The notes under the pieces were generated by a model that was not told where the DNA came from, made no database searches, and worked only from the letters and a program-made list of their open reading frames with translations. DNA of 64,000 nucleotides from Phymatolithon calcareum (taxonomy: Eukaryota > Rhodophyta > Florideophyceae > Hapalidiales): positions 1,426,001 through 1,490,000 of the forward strand of contig OZ345352.1 in NCBI GenBank assembly GCA_977006965.1, written 5' to 3'. This document shows, piece after piece, positions 1 through 11,104 of the stretch (its first letter is position 1; the number at the start of each line of letters is the position of its first letter). The translations under genes and the position numbers were made by a program.

Positions 1-51
1 AGATCTTGTGATACGTGAATTGTGAGTTTGACTGTGCAAAGATTCGTTCAC

Positions 52-410
52 CCAGGGGAGTGTTATGGGGGGGAGTAACGCGATGTGGTTATCATACCGC
101 TTTTTTGGAGTTGTGTCTGAAGTGTATGTTTGATTCATCTTCGCAGGGCTGAAATTATTTCATAAAAATTAGAATGAAAGAGGAAAATCAGGCCCAAGTC
201 GCCTGAACATTGGCACCTGCCAATGTAGCGGTCGCTCTCGTTGCAGTATTCTATTTTGTGGTTATAAACAATAAAAATAATCTGCAAAGAAGATTTGTTT
301 TGATACTTACCGAGTGCAAAATTTAGCCGGCACATCGATGCTATAATTTTTTCGTACAATTCTTGAAACCTCAAAATGTTGCGTTACTCCCCCCCATAAC
401 ACTCTCCTGG
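52..410. mobile_element. Non-autonomous TIR element (MITE), 359 bp
   Basis: Bases 52-81 and 381-410 are inverted copies of each other, 30 bp with one mismatch, including a run of seven G (or C). The element is flanked on both sides by TTCAC (47-51 and 411-415), which fits a 5-bp target-site duplication. Nothing inside encodes a protein, so it is a deletion derivative or MITE mobilised by a transposase elsewhere. The superfamily cannot be named from the termini alone. Confidence 0.85.
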
Positions 411-2148
411 TTCACATGACTCCGAGAGCCGCCTTTAGAGAGATTTGCAATATGTTATCCCTTGCTACTCATTTATCCCGCGGGATATACGCTAGAGCGT
501 ATTTTCGGCGGCGGGATTTTACATGTATTCGAGCTCAAGCGGACCCATAGAACAGTTTGAGGATTAAGAGGCGCTTAATCTCACCATTGGGGAAGAAAAT
601 AGTGGGAAATAATTACGAGGCACAGATATGCCCGTCCTTGAAAATTCTAAAAATCGCCGTTCCTGGCCTGTCTTTGCTTATCCCGCTGCGGGCATTTTGC
701 ATTTCTCCACCTGCTATTTTTATGAAACAAATTGCGTCAGAATCCTGGAAACATCATCTTTTCAAATATGTAAATGTGATTGGATGACTGGTAGTAGATT
801 TGGCGGTGGAGCACTGTAAAGTTTGTAAAATTAGCTGGGACGAGATAGCAGAATTATCCCGAGATAATATTTTTATCCCGGGATAATATTTTTATCCTGG
901 GATAGTATTTTTATCACGGAATAACATTTGATCCCCCAATGACATTTTTCTGTCGCGGAAGCTGTCGCCTTTCAATGCGTTATAGTTTATGTAAATTAAA
1001 ATTCAAAATCATGTTCCCGAAACCGTTTCGTTTGAAAAACACAGCATTTCATAAAAATTTATATTATGTGAGGCAGCTTACATTCCGTCTTAGCTGTTGA
1101 AATGGAAAAAATGGAAGCAGGCTTTCTGCATTCAATACTTCAGCGCTGTTGAAATCCCTCTGCCTTAGGGTTTCGTTCACAAGCGGGAAATATCGAGATT
1201 CCCGCAGGGGGTAGCGGGAAATATCGATCTCTCCAGCGCATGGCTATTACAGGAAATTATGTTTCGTATTGGAAACTGTAAGTAAATGCGGAGAAGCCTG
1301 TCGTCCAAATTGCTCTTCTTCCTACAGTATGCACTAAAGCGCTCTTTGACGGAATCTCATCATAATTGGCTCATAGAGCCTGTATTATGCATAATGCTTA
1401 TTTCGCAGGACTGTCCCTCGTTTTCCTGGTCCTCGTTGTCAAAAAGATATCATATTTGCTGCACGTAACAGGCATTCCGCTTTCTTCGCCCTTTTCGTGA
1501 ATGATTTCACGAAACGCGCTCACTAAAACAGCGAAATCTTTAAGATCCGATTTCTCTGCCATGGACGAGAGCAGTATAAAAATTGCAGCGTATCCTCGAT
1601 GACGTCGGGCGTCCCTACTGAAATATCAAGTTTTTCTTACGAAACTCTTACGTTTAGTACGAAATCTGGTCGCCTCAAAATGGCTAAATCGGCTGGAAAC
1701 AGCGATTTCGCGAAACTATGACGGTCGATATGTCCACGAAGAAATTTTTATTTCGTAAATGGTTTTCGAGAAAAGGCTTCGGGGGCGGATTCTCTACAGG
1801 GTACACTTATGTCTTGCAAGAGTAAAAAATTCCGTCCTTGAGAGATGGGCTTTTAAAGTTCTATAGAGTCCTTCCGTTTCGCACGAAACAGCTGCCCCGG
1901 CGAATGGCACGGAACCTTTCTTTGATACGGCACTGGGGTCAAAAAAGCGCACTAAATTGACGCAACTTGCAGTAGTGCAGGGATGCTGGAGGTTGGAGAA
2001 ATCAGTGTAATGCGCACGATCCAGACAGCTATGCAATACTAATTAATCTCAAACGCAAGATATAGGGGTTTGCTAGACCCAAAATTCTTCCGTGGTCGAA
2101 GCAATTCTAAAGTGGTGAGATCGATATTTCCCGCAGCCCTCAGCCCCC
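411..2148. other. No gene seen; short repeats only
   Basis: No frame here has convincing coding character. The stretch holds the palindromic tandem repeat listed separately and a 15-bp direct repeat (AGCGGGAAATATCGA at 1182-1196 and 1213-1227, 31 bp apart). Another GC-rich palindrome with a TCCCGCGGGA core lies near 477-486. Confidence 0.5.
854..929. repeat. Four tandem 19-bp palindromic units
   Basis: Four contiguous units of exactly 19 bp run 854-872, 873-891, 892-910 and 911-929. The second unit begins with the perfect 14-bp palindrome TTATCCCGGGATAA; the others are point-mutated versions, and all end in ATTT or a close variant. No spacers separate the units, so this is a minisatellite or binding-site cluster and not a CRISPR array. 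Confidence 0.9.
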
Positions 2149-2430
2149 TGTCGAAATTCTGAATCGCATAATCGTCAGTCGTCCAATCATGATCTCTCCC
2201 GTATGACACATTCGTTGCTGGCTGCATCAGTGTTACTCTTTTTGTTTTTAGCTTTGATATTTTCAATCGTTATCCCATGTTGTATTGCTCCATGTGGAAT
2301 TACGATCACCCCGCGAGATGTTCTCGGGTATATGTAGATGTACCCTCGCATCTTCCGTGGAAAAGCTATTAGTCCGCGAAAAAAAAGAACCGACGCCTGC
2401 AAACAGACACACACAAAGAACACTTTTACG
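2149..2430 (+). repeat. 5' LTR of the Ty3-type element
   Basis: This matches 6275-6545 base for base over most of its length, from GTCGAAATTCTGAATCG at 2150 to CACTTTTAC near 2430, with scattered substitutions and small indels. The left edge is where similarity stops; the usual TG start could be 2149-2150. Confidence 0.8.
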
Positions 2431-2439
2431 CTTCCATTT

Positions 2440-2457
2440 TGGTACCCCCAGCAGGGC
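2440..2457 (+). promoter_or_regulatory. Possible tRNA primer binding site
   Basis: TGGTACCCCCAGCAGGG begins about 10 bp after the 5' LTR ends. TGG is the complement of a tRNA CCA end, and the position is right for priming minus-strand DNA synthesis. The tRNA cannot be identified by eye. Confidence 0.4.
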
Positions 2458-2727
2458 CATGGCGCCTCCGAATGAGCTTCCTGTCTAGGACGGCGAAACC
2501 GATGCTCGTAAATTCTTCTTCCTCTTTGAGAATGTCCAGCACAAAGAAGCTTCCCTCAACGAGGAAGCCGAAAGAATTGTTCAGTACCTGACTGGCAAAG
2601 CGTTCGACTTCTACTGGGATAAGTTTGTCGTTGAAGACTCGCTTACTCCCGAGTCCAAGAATTATCCCGCGGTTAAGGCCACTATTCTCTTCTCGCGTTT
2701 GCCCCCCGTCGCTCTCAAGAATCTATT

Positions 2728-3170
2728 ATGCGCGAAGCTGTCACTCTGAAGTACATTGGAGGTGACATCGACGCGTTCGTGAACAAGGCAGAGAAGCTCT
2801 ACCGCGAATCCAACTTTAAGGAGTCTTCTATGTGTGGTCATCTTCGAGATGCCATCTCAACGAACAAACACCTCTTCCAGTTCGTGCTGTTGCGCGGTTT
2901 CTCAACGTTTGCCGAAATCAAGTCCACCTGTATTAGTTATGCAGGAGGCTAGAAGCTTATATACAACGCCAAACATCTGGCAAATACTGCCAACACGTCA
3001 ATTGATCCGACACGTTCCAGACCGAGGCCGAGAAGAAGATCGATAAGATGTGTGAGCATATGAACCAGCTCACTTTAGCTATATCGCAGAAGAAGGAAAC
3101 TGTCCAGTCGGGTGGTCGCCCCAAGACTTGCATCTATTGCAAGCAAGAGGGGCACGTGTCCACTCAGTGC
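2728..3170 (+). pseudogene. Gag fragment with CCHC zinc knuckle
   Basis: The capsid-like part is readable at 2728-2952 and stops at an in-frame TAG. Further on, codons 3129-3170 encode a nucleic-acid-binding zinc knuckle of the form C-x2-C-x4-H-x4-C (CIYCKQEGHVSTQC). Gag normally forms the particle and packages the element RNA. Here it is split by stops and frameshifts and cannot give a full product. The original start is not visible; Gag should begin shortly after the primer site. Confidence 0.75.
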
Positions 3171-3181
3171 AGCGATAATCC

Positions 3182-3853
3182 ATGAGGGACGCGAAGTGTC
3201 GCTTCTGCAAGAAGATGGGCCGCAGCGAGGTCGCTTTATACTACAAACGACGCCGTGATATTGACCAGGCCATCGCTCGACAGCAGCAACCACCGCCTGC
3301 CCCTGAGAACGAAAATGTCTTAGCGCTCGCTGTGGATGACGATGCTGCACTTGAAGAATTTGACATGAATGTCACCGTGTTGAAGCGTACTGCTGATGGC
3401 CAGCCACTGCCAAAAAATTCTCGTCCACGGGACGAAGAGGAGCCGATGGAATTTTCTCGCCCTCCGGTTACAGGGTCGACCACACAGAAGAAAACATCAA
3501 GCCGGCCGGTCAGGAGGACGAAGAAAAAGTCTACTCGGAAACCGGCAAAGAAAACGGTAGCCAAAGAGCTGGGAAGCCGCTTGGAGAAGTACAACTTGAT
3601 CACTAACCTTGCGCAGGGTCAAACAGGAATTTCCGTTCGCCAAATACTTCCCGGGGACGCAACAGTGGCCAGAGAAGACCTTCAAAAACTTCTCGCGCGT
3701 CCTGGGAAGGCCAAGAAAGCCGCTAATGTTCGCATTATCGATACCTCTGACTTGGTCGCTCCTGTGCAGACCTTTAACCGCCACCAATATGCAGAAGTTC
3801 AAGTCCGATTACGATTTCGAAGTCAAATACAGGCGAGGGAAGTCAAACGGTAA
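3182..3853 (+). pseudogene. Gag C-terminal region, second knuckle damaged
   Basis: This 223-codon open frame starts with CRFCKKMG, the front half of a second zinc knuckle whose later H and C are not recognisable. A basic, proline- and lysine-rich stretch follows (around residues 85-125), then a segment that resembles the Gag-protease junction of Ty3-type elements. The frame then crosses directly into sequence whose other frame is the end of RNase H, so protease and reverse transcriptase have been deleted. It is a relic, not an expressed host gene. Confidence 0.65.
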
Positions 3854-5132
3854 CGATGACTATTGTTCAAGGCGTCCGTTTAACCGTGTAGTTCATGAAT
3901 CGGAATCCTGTGCTTTCATTTAGTTAGAAGGATCAATCGAAGAACCGCTTTTAGAAGTTGTCAAGTACCTAGAGACGTTTCACAGTCCTGCATCCAAGAC
4001 GGAAGGATTCGCAAGTGCGGTAAAACAGAGGGCGAAGAATTTTGTCCTTGCCGGGTCTAGACTATTCCGTCGAACTAAGAAAGGCGCTCGGTACTTTCCA
4101 AGCGCTGAGAATCGGGAAGATATTATCACTGCTCTCCATGACGACATCAGTCACTGGGACTTCCGAGCAATGTACAAACTTATTTCCGACATATATTTGT
4201 GGCCGGAAATGCTCAATGATGTCACTAAGCACGTCCGCACGTGCGATGCATGCCAAAGGAACAAGCGCTACCGCAAGTATCGTTCGACGCAACATCAGCA
4301 AGTGAGTGGCATATTCGATACTTGGTCGCTCCATTTTGCAAGACCGCTCCCAAGATCGGAGAGAGGAAACCGCTACCTCATTATTGGTGTCGAGCACTTG
4401 AAAGAATGGCCGATTACTGAAGCACTTCCAGATGCGCTTAGTACAGATGTTGTTAAGTTCGTTCGGGAGAGCATCGTTGAGCAATTCGGCACTCCATGAA
4501 ACATGCTCAGCGATAACGGCACTCAATTCACGGCCTCGTACACGCAAGACTACGCTGACAGTATCGGTATCACTCGGAGATTTGTTTCGCCTTATTCTTC
4601 TTCGTCCAACGGAAGTGTCGAAAGAATGCTTCGCACACTGAAGGCCGCGGTGAAGAAGACCGTCGGGAATGCCACTACATCTTGGGACAATGCACTGCCC
4701 TTCGTGCTCTCAGGGTACCTACGACTCCTGAGTGCGAGCAGAATTTCCCCTTTCCAGCTGATGTACGGAGTGGAGCCCAGGTTCTTCGAAGATCGCCCGC
4801 ATGAGTCATCGAACAACCCTAACCGGGCCCGTAACATCGAAGTTACCATTATTCTCGCAAAGAGAGCTGACAGGATTGTCCCGCCGGTTGAACCCGGGAA
4901 CCAGCTTTCCACGTCGGTGATGACGTTCTGATGTACAAACATCGCGCACTGTTGGGTGCGAAACTTCCATTTGGATCTCCAAAGTGGTCTGGGCCATATC
5001 GTGTCATCGCCGCCAACCATCCACGCTACTCGTTGCAGACCCCCAGTGGGCGCAGGTCGCCCTGCGATATCCATTCGCGTCGTCTCACCATGTACATACA
5101 AAGGGGAGACAACGCTTTTGCAACGCACTATT
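3780..5132 (+). pseudogene. RNase H tail plus Ty3-type integrase, broken
   Basis: Codons near 3800-3870 read DYDFEVKYRRGKSNGN, the conserved end of Ty3-type RNase H. From about 4050 comes integrase: an HHCC zinc domain ending TCDACQ, then the DDE core. The third-box spacing is right (SDNG at 4505 to the Glu of NGSVE, 35 residues between). The first catalytic Asp, expected in the box read here as LHFARPLP, is His, and an in-frame TGA at 4497-4499 interrupts the core. A frameshift between about 4850 and 4905 precedes the GPY/F-like module (KWSGPYRV, 4980-5005). With a missing catalytic residue, a stop and a frameshift, integration activity is excluded. Confidence 0.85.
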
Positions 5133-6274
5133 GACCGGCATATGGCCGTGCACCTACTTGTGTCACCACCTTTTCGCATGCATATCGCTTTCCTTCTTGC
5201 CTCATACACCTGAATTGAGAATCACTTTCTGATCGTATCGTATGCGCGTACTTCCGAGATTTGCCGTCAAGGCGCAGTAGCCGTGCCAACAGGCGAGGAA
5301 TGTTGAAGAAATTGCGTAAGACACGCTGGGCCCCCCAGCAGATGCGCTGTTCTCGGCTCTCCCAGCCGGAGTTATCTCCGTTTCGGTTATCCGATATCCT
5401 ACATGGTAGTACTCGGGGATTACAACATCGAGGCAGTTTCCAAGACCGGACTCCCCTGCTCCCCCGAGACCGAAAAGGCATTTCTCAGGGGCCCTCAATA
5501 GACTGCCGCAATGCGGATTGTCGCGCGAAACCCCGTGTAGGCCCGACATCCCACCATCAGCCGTAACACACTACTCCATTCGCGCCAGAGAAAGCAGGAC
5601 CTTTGCACACCAGTGTGTGACCAGAGGAAAACGGAAGAGCCTTAAGCCCACCATTTCGTCGATCCGCCCAAAAAAACTATTCCCGCTATGCCAGCACAGA
5701 TATCACACGCCGTTGAATTTACCACCTGCATTGCTTTGAACCGGTCCACATTCTACTTTCGCGCTTCGAAAAACTGTGAACCAGAGAATTGTTCCGTAAG
5801 TGGTCTGAGTTCTCATGCTTGCTGTGAGCTGCTGTACGTACTGCGCATACAACACAACATAATTTTTTTCATGCACGCTGCTTTCTGCTACAATTTGCTT
5901 GCCACCGGGTAGCTGCCGTTTTGCATAATGGTTATTCCTGCCGTCACGATCAAACCAATAATCTGGGGTCTGCTCGAACAGAAGATCAACTACGAGCACC
6001 ATCCCGCGTTCTCCTGGTGTCCGGTGCAGCACGCGTGCAGTTTCTAGACAGCCCCTGGACAGCCGACGGCGCTGGAATGCATTACAAAGAGCTCCTAAAG
6101 ACCCAGGCACCATACGGGCACCACGATACACTTTCAAACTACCCTTCCGGTTTAGGTACGTACTCGCGGCAATCTGTACGCAAATCGATGTTGTCGGCAC
6201 CGGGACGGACACCGTCTCGGTTGGGGAGCCTGTTCGGTCCGACATCGGACTGGTCAGGAAATGTTTATTCCGGC
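5133..6274 (+). other. Untranslated interior between integrase and 3' LTR
   Basis: No domain is recognisable. A long minus-strand open frame crosses from here into the 3' LTR, which argues that it is accidental. No obvious polypurine tract lies just before 6275. Confidence 0.5.
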
Positions 6275-6545
6275 CGTCGAAATTCTGAATCGTATAATCG
6301 TCAGTCGCCCAATCATGATCTCTCCGGTATGACACATTCGTTGCTGGCTGCACCAGTGTTACTCTTTTTGTTTTTAGCTCAACCGGTTTCCCATGTTGTA
6401 TTGCTCCATGTGGAATTACGATCACGCCGCGAGAGGTTCTAGGGTATATGTAGTTGTACCCTCGCATCTTCCGGGGAAAAGCTCTTCGTCCGCGTAAAAA
6501 AAGAATCGACGCCTGCAAACAAACACACACAGAGAGCACTTTTAC
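6275..6545 (+). repeat. 3' LTR of the Ty3-type element
   Basis: Matches the 5' LTR at 2150-2430 with scattered substitutions, including the shared block CATGTTGTATTGCTCCATG and a (CA)-rich end. Confidence 0.8.
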
Positions 6546-9470
6546 CAGGGGATAGTAATATATTAGAGGGGGACAACAGCTTTATTTCTGAGGACTCATA
6601 TGGATGTTGGAAAGCGGGAAATTAGACTCACACCCTCAATCGCACAAAATCTTTGGGATTGTGCTCCACGTACAGTAAGCTGCGAGCTGTCGGCTGACAC
6701 GCGCTGTAATCGCTGTTCAAATGCCAATATTGCAGCACCCAAAAGAGCACTGCAGTAAGACAAAATGAATAAACGCACTATATCGTGAACATCCTTTGAA
6801 ACAGCGCTGCTCCACGAGGCGAACTACGTACCAGAGCGAAGTGCAGAAAGAAGAACTCGCCCAAACGCTGGGACTCCGCCTTATAGCGATTTCGAAAAAT
6901 GGCTTATCTTCCGTGGAATGCGTGCAGCTTAAGAACACATCAGAAAGCTGGCTTCGACTTTGCAGATACTCGTACAAGGGAGACCTGAGATAAAGAAGTG
7001 TAAAATGGCTTCGGATCTAGCTGGAGTTGTTTGCGTGCCATCGAAGTGAAATTTTGTCGTTATATCTATGGGAATTCGACCTTTCGTTCGCAGTGAGGAC
7101 ATCGGACAGGACAGTACACACCTGGGATGTGGTGCGTAAGTACGTACGCAAGAGCGGGGTGGAGATGGAAAAATGCGGCCGCGGACGCGGACGGACAGGT
7201 TTGAAATTCATTCCGTAGTGTGTTGTTCAGTGCAGAGGTATAATTATGCACTGTCCTGAGTGCCCATGTCGACCAAATATCGCACTGTAATGCTTCTCGT
7301 AGAAGAGCAACATCTCGCGAACACTTTTCATCCCCGACTGAAGCACTCACAGAAAAATCAGTGCTGTCAAAAACTGGTACGCTTATTTAATCCAAAAAAT
7401 ATCTACCATACTTCCCCTCCTCATTGTGAATCTTCTACGCTTACGATAGGAAAATCGGAGTTGAACAAACCAGTTTTTCGAGCTCTTTTTTACCTTTTTC
7501 AAGCAATCTGACCCCTCAAATTAGCTGAAAAAAGAACATGGCATCCCAGCGATGCGGTAACTTTGTCAGTCTTTAATTTTAAAAATAAATTACATCAGAA
7601 GAATCAGCGCATCTTGAAGATATCTTCTCTCAGAGACAGCTTAATATAAACATGTGTTCCAGCCATAGGACACTCGCGCGCTCAGCTTATAATCGTCCTT
7701 TAAACGTTGGAATATGGTTGTGCTCTTGACCAGAGGCAATTTAGTGGTATGATCACCAAATATGGACCAACCGTTTCGCTCCATTTGGCACATGCGATTT
7801 GAGGGCGTTCCTGAAAACCCGGGAGTTGACGTTCCCCTCTTTGGCTGAAATCGCTAACTTTTGATATTTCGAAAACTTCCAAAGCGCCCCTGTCGGGCAC
7901 TTCTATCATTAGACATATCCAACATTAGCGCGACGTGGGATATTAGATTGGATCATCCTAGATCATCCAAGAAGTAGAAAAGAAGATTTTTATTTGCATG
8001 TTAACGCATCTGCTGACACTTGCGGCAACTTTTCGTCTGCCAAGAAAACTTGGCTTGATTCTGTCCGGTGAAAGAAAGAAAGATGAGATTTTTATTATTG
8101 TTACCAACGCATCTGCAGACGCTTGGGGCAACACTTCTGACGAGCCCCAGGGACTCAGTCCGGCTCCAAAGGCTGTACAGTGAAGAGTTTCTATGTTTGG
8201 GCGTTCCACGGTTTCGTGGTCTACAAAAACCCTCGTCTTGTCCCCTGAGGGGCCTCGAGGGGGGAAATTAGTCTACGCTCATGTGTCACGCGGGGGCTCC
8301 GATTTTCAGGGAGTGATGACTCTTATGTGTGACGATGTGGGTTAGCGGTAGCCTGGAACATGACCAAGAGCTCGTCCACTGCTCGCTTAGTCAAGAAGCA
8401 GACTTCTTTTGAGAGTCTGTCTTAGAGAGGGACAGAAGTACTCTTCGGTGGAAACATTCCAAATGACCACTTGATGGCACGTGTTCTGTGCTTCTTGAGT
8501 TGAAGAGCAGGTGCGATGGTAGAACGATGCTTTCTAGTCGTGAAATGTTGGGCACATAGTCGAGCACAAACAGGCAAGGTAAAATATGACTATGATGATT
8601 GTTCCACCTCAAGCCTGATTCAAAATTGATCTTGCGGAACACGCGGATAATTGCATCAGAGACGATCGCCTGTATGACGACGTAGTGTTGCTTGAATCGC
8701 GACGAATTTGCACACCAGGAGAGAGGTTAAGCACTCTGTGGATACGGGAGTGGCGGTGGTCATCTCCGAGCTTGGCAGCGGGAAACCGCTGGGAATCCAA
8801 AACTCGACGGGTATCATATCCCAATGCAGCAGCGTTATTACAACGACTGGGGCTGGAGTCGCAGCGCATGTCACATGGGAGCTCCTATGTTCCATCTTCG
8901 ACTTTGGTTACATACGTCTCATATGACCGCACGACAGAGGTAGCGTAGCATATTTCCCGAGTTTGAATCGATACAGAATGAAACTAAATCCCCAGAGAAA
9001 GGCATAGCGTTATCAGCTTCTTCAGAATCATCGCAAATCGGAATAAAACGAAAGGACGCTTCAAAGTCGAAGTGGAAATTTTGCCAGGCGAAATATCTTC
9101 TCTGGGAGCGTAAAGAACAGACAAGCATTTTGCGGAAATGCGGCGAAGGCCAATGTGTAGGCGGTGGGGATATTTTCAATCCTTACTCTGGTGCAGTAAA
9201 GAACATACCTGAAAAACATCCAAGGTTGCGCGTAGACAGTCTGAGAAGAATGGCGGCGGTGAGTTAAGCCAGTTTCTCGCTCGCCTCGATTGCCCGTGGC
9301 TGAACATGATCGCCGTGTTCAGATTGGGAGCAAATTGCATCAGTGTCAAAGACTTAATTTTTCATTCAGCAGATCCAGGAGAGAGATCATTCCCGATTGT
9401 GCATGTCTGGTCCAGGCCGCAGTCTCGAGTAGTCAGTATGTATTGTGCAGCGTGTACAAGACTTACAACT
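6546..9470. other. About 2.9 kb without a supportable gene
   Basis: Open frames here are short, overlap on both strands and show no domain. The only structure I can point to is the direct repeat at 7983-8131, listed separately. A frame around 8708-8926 looks slightly protein-like but has no family I recognise. Confidence 0.5.
7983..8131 (+). repeat. Imperfect direct repeat, about 46 bp twice
   Basis: 7983-8028 and 8085-8131 share AGATTTTTATT, then AACGCATCTGC, GACNCTTG and GGCAAC in the same order, about 102 bp apart. It may be an old partial duplication. Confidence 0.6.
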
Positions 9471-10050
9471 TGTGTTTTATCTAACTCAACGGTCAAAAAC
9501 TAATCATCGTAAGTTTTTCGCTTGTTTGGTAGCGTGCTTGCTCCCAGCAGAGCAATATTGCGAACCAAATTGTGTGCTGAGTTGTTGACGATCGACTCGC
9601 CGAAAAGTATTCATCCAATTCAAATTCAAACAGCCGCGAGAAAGTTCTACCCGTGTCCCTTTCCCCAGAGATAAGCTATTCAAAGAACAAGTATGTTTTC
9701 ACAGCTACAGCTTTGTTCTGCCTGTCGGCATCTAAACGCTCGATAGGATGGGACACGGCTGTGTTTTTTCTAATGGGGAAGGAACTATCCGATTGGACCT
9801 GGACAATGAACTTGATGAAACCACGCCCTCAAGGTCATTTCGGCGGATCATCCACTTTCATGTGATATTGAAAACAAATTTTCTGTCAGATGTGGACTTA
9901 AAATATGTACAGCAAGTCCTAAATGCAAATTTCCATTTATGCCCTTGTTGGAGAGATTTTGCAATCGCCAACTGCAGGAAGGGTTCGATGAGTGAAAGAC
10001 AGGTGGCGAAGGCTGACTTGAAGGGATGTTTATTGAGTCTATGTCGGCCA

Positions 10051-10585
10051 AGAGTAGCACTTACTGGGCATTCTGTGGCAGGCGCGATGTTATGACGAAG
10101 GATTTTCTCTGCGACGCGGACATTCATGGCCTTTGCATCGGCAAAACTTGGGGAACCCACACTCCGCGACATCCAGATAAAGAGGAAAGACAGGCGAACA
10201 CAATAATACAAAACTGGGACCATCACCTACATGAACACGTTTCTATACTAGGGCAAAGTCACTGTAGTCCCATTTTCTCTCCCATTTTTCTTCGTTTTTA
10301 GTAATGTTTACCTCTGCACTATGTGGGCGATCTCTTTCACCCATGAGGGAACCCGCAAATCCTGACACCCAAGCTTGATATAGAACTAGAGCAATTAGTA
10401 CAATACCTTCACGCCGATGACTCAGTCGTGAACAGGTTCTATAGATTTAAAGTGATGGACTCGAACCGAGAATCGTACAATAGAGACCAGAAGCGCGGAA
10501 ATGAGCTTCTTCGGCCGCCATCATAAATTATCATATTTTTCGCCCCTGCCCCAAACTAGCCAATTTTTACCAGTGAGTGCCAGTC
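10051..10585. mobile_element. 535-bp TIR element present only in block A
   Basis: Block B is continuous across this point (near 39718, TCGGCCTCCATTTG), while block A has 535 extra bases. The extra segment begins AGAGTAGCACTTACTGG and ends with an inverted version of it (14 of 17 positions pair), which suggests a non-autonomous DNA transposon. No clear target-site duplication remains. A pol III B-box-like string occurs inside, on the minus strand at 10456-10466. Confidence 0.6.
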
Positions 10586-11104
10586 TATTTGTTCCCAAAT
10601 CCATCACCATTCGGCTCGACGCTCGCATGATGTAGCCAGATACACTATATCGGTAGCCAGAAAATTTTCGGCCTAATAGCATACTCGGGGATCCTGCATT
10701 CTGCTCATCGTCAAACTGTTCATGGGCAAGCTGGCGAACAATCCATGTTTAGACACGTTTCCACAAAAGTAGCAGTCAAGCGTCCTCATTAGAAGCATGT
10801 GCGAAGGGGTGACAACGGCGCGAAGCATGAAAATGGAACGCGGCATTTCGCAAGCCGTAGAGCAATACGAATAAGCGCAAGGCCGTAATACTAGTAGAGC
10901 AGCGATTTGTAGCGGGGCGCTGAGTGATAGCGGGCAGTAATGCCACGTAGTTGCAGTTTGAAGGACCGGTCAGTGAATGAAAGTGCGCAAGCTATAGGGC
11001 GGCAAAGCATTAGCGCGGTCCAACAAAAGAAATTGACCATTCCATTCATTTCGCAGCCTTAATGAACGTCACGGCGCAACCACAACATGAACCCATATAT
11101 TGAC

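Larger units (their letters stand above)
2149..6545 (+). mobile_element. Degenerate Ty3-type LTR retrotransposon
   Basis: Two direct repeats of about 270-280 bp bracket an interior with Gag zinc knuckles, a scrap of RNase H and most of an integrase, all on the plus strand. The order gag, RNase H, integrase and the HHCC/DD35E integrase with a GPY/F-like tail are typical of the Ty3 (Metaviridae-type) group. Protease and reverse transcriptase are missing and the remaining frames are broken, so the copy is dead. The repeats differ by many substitutions, so the insertion is old. Confidence 0.85.

Noticed and set aside
854-929. CRISPR array
   Set aside because: Units are directly contiguous with no spacers, and the context is eukaryotic.
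5703-6539. 278-codon minus-strand open frame
   Set aside because: It runs from the retroelement interior through almost the whole 3' LTR, has no domain, and part of it recurs in the 5' LTR with a different frame; an accidental frame.
8708-8926. Small plus-strand gene
   Set aside because: The frame looks slightly protein-like but has an equally long frame on the other strand, no promoter and no recognisable family.
10456-10466. tRNA gene suggested by a perfect B box
   Set aside because: The flanking T stem does not pair and no A box lies at the right distance; kept only as a note on the 535-bp element.
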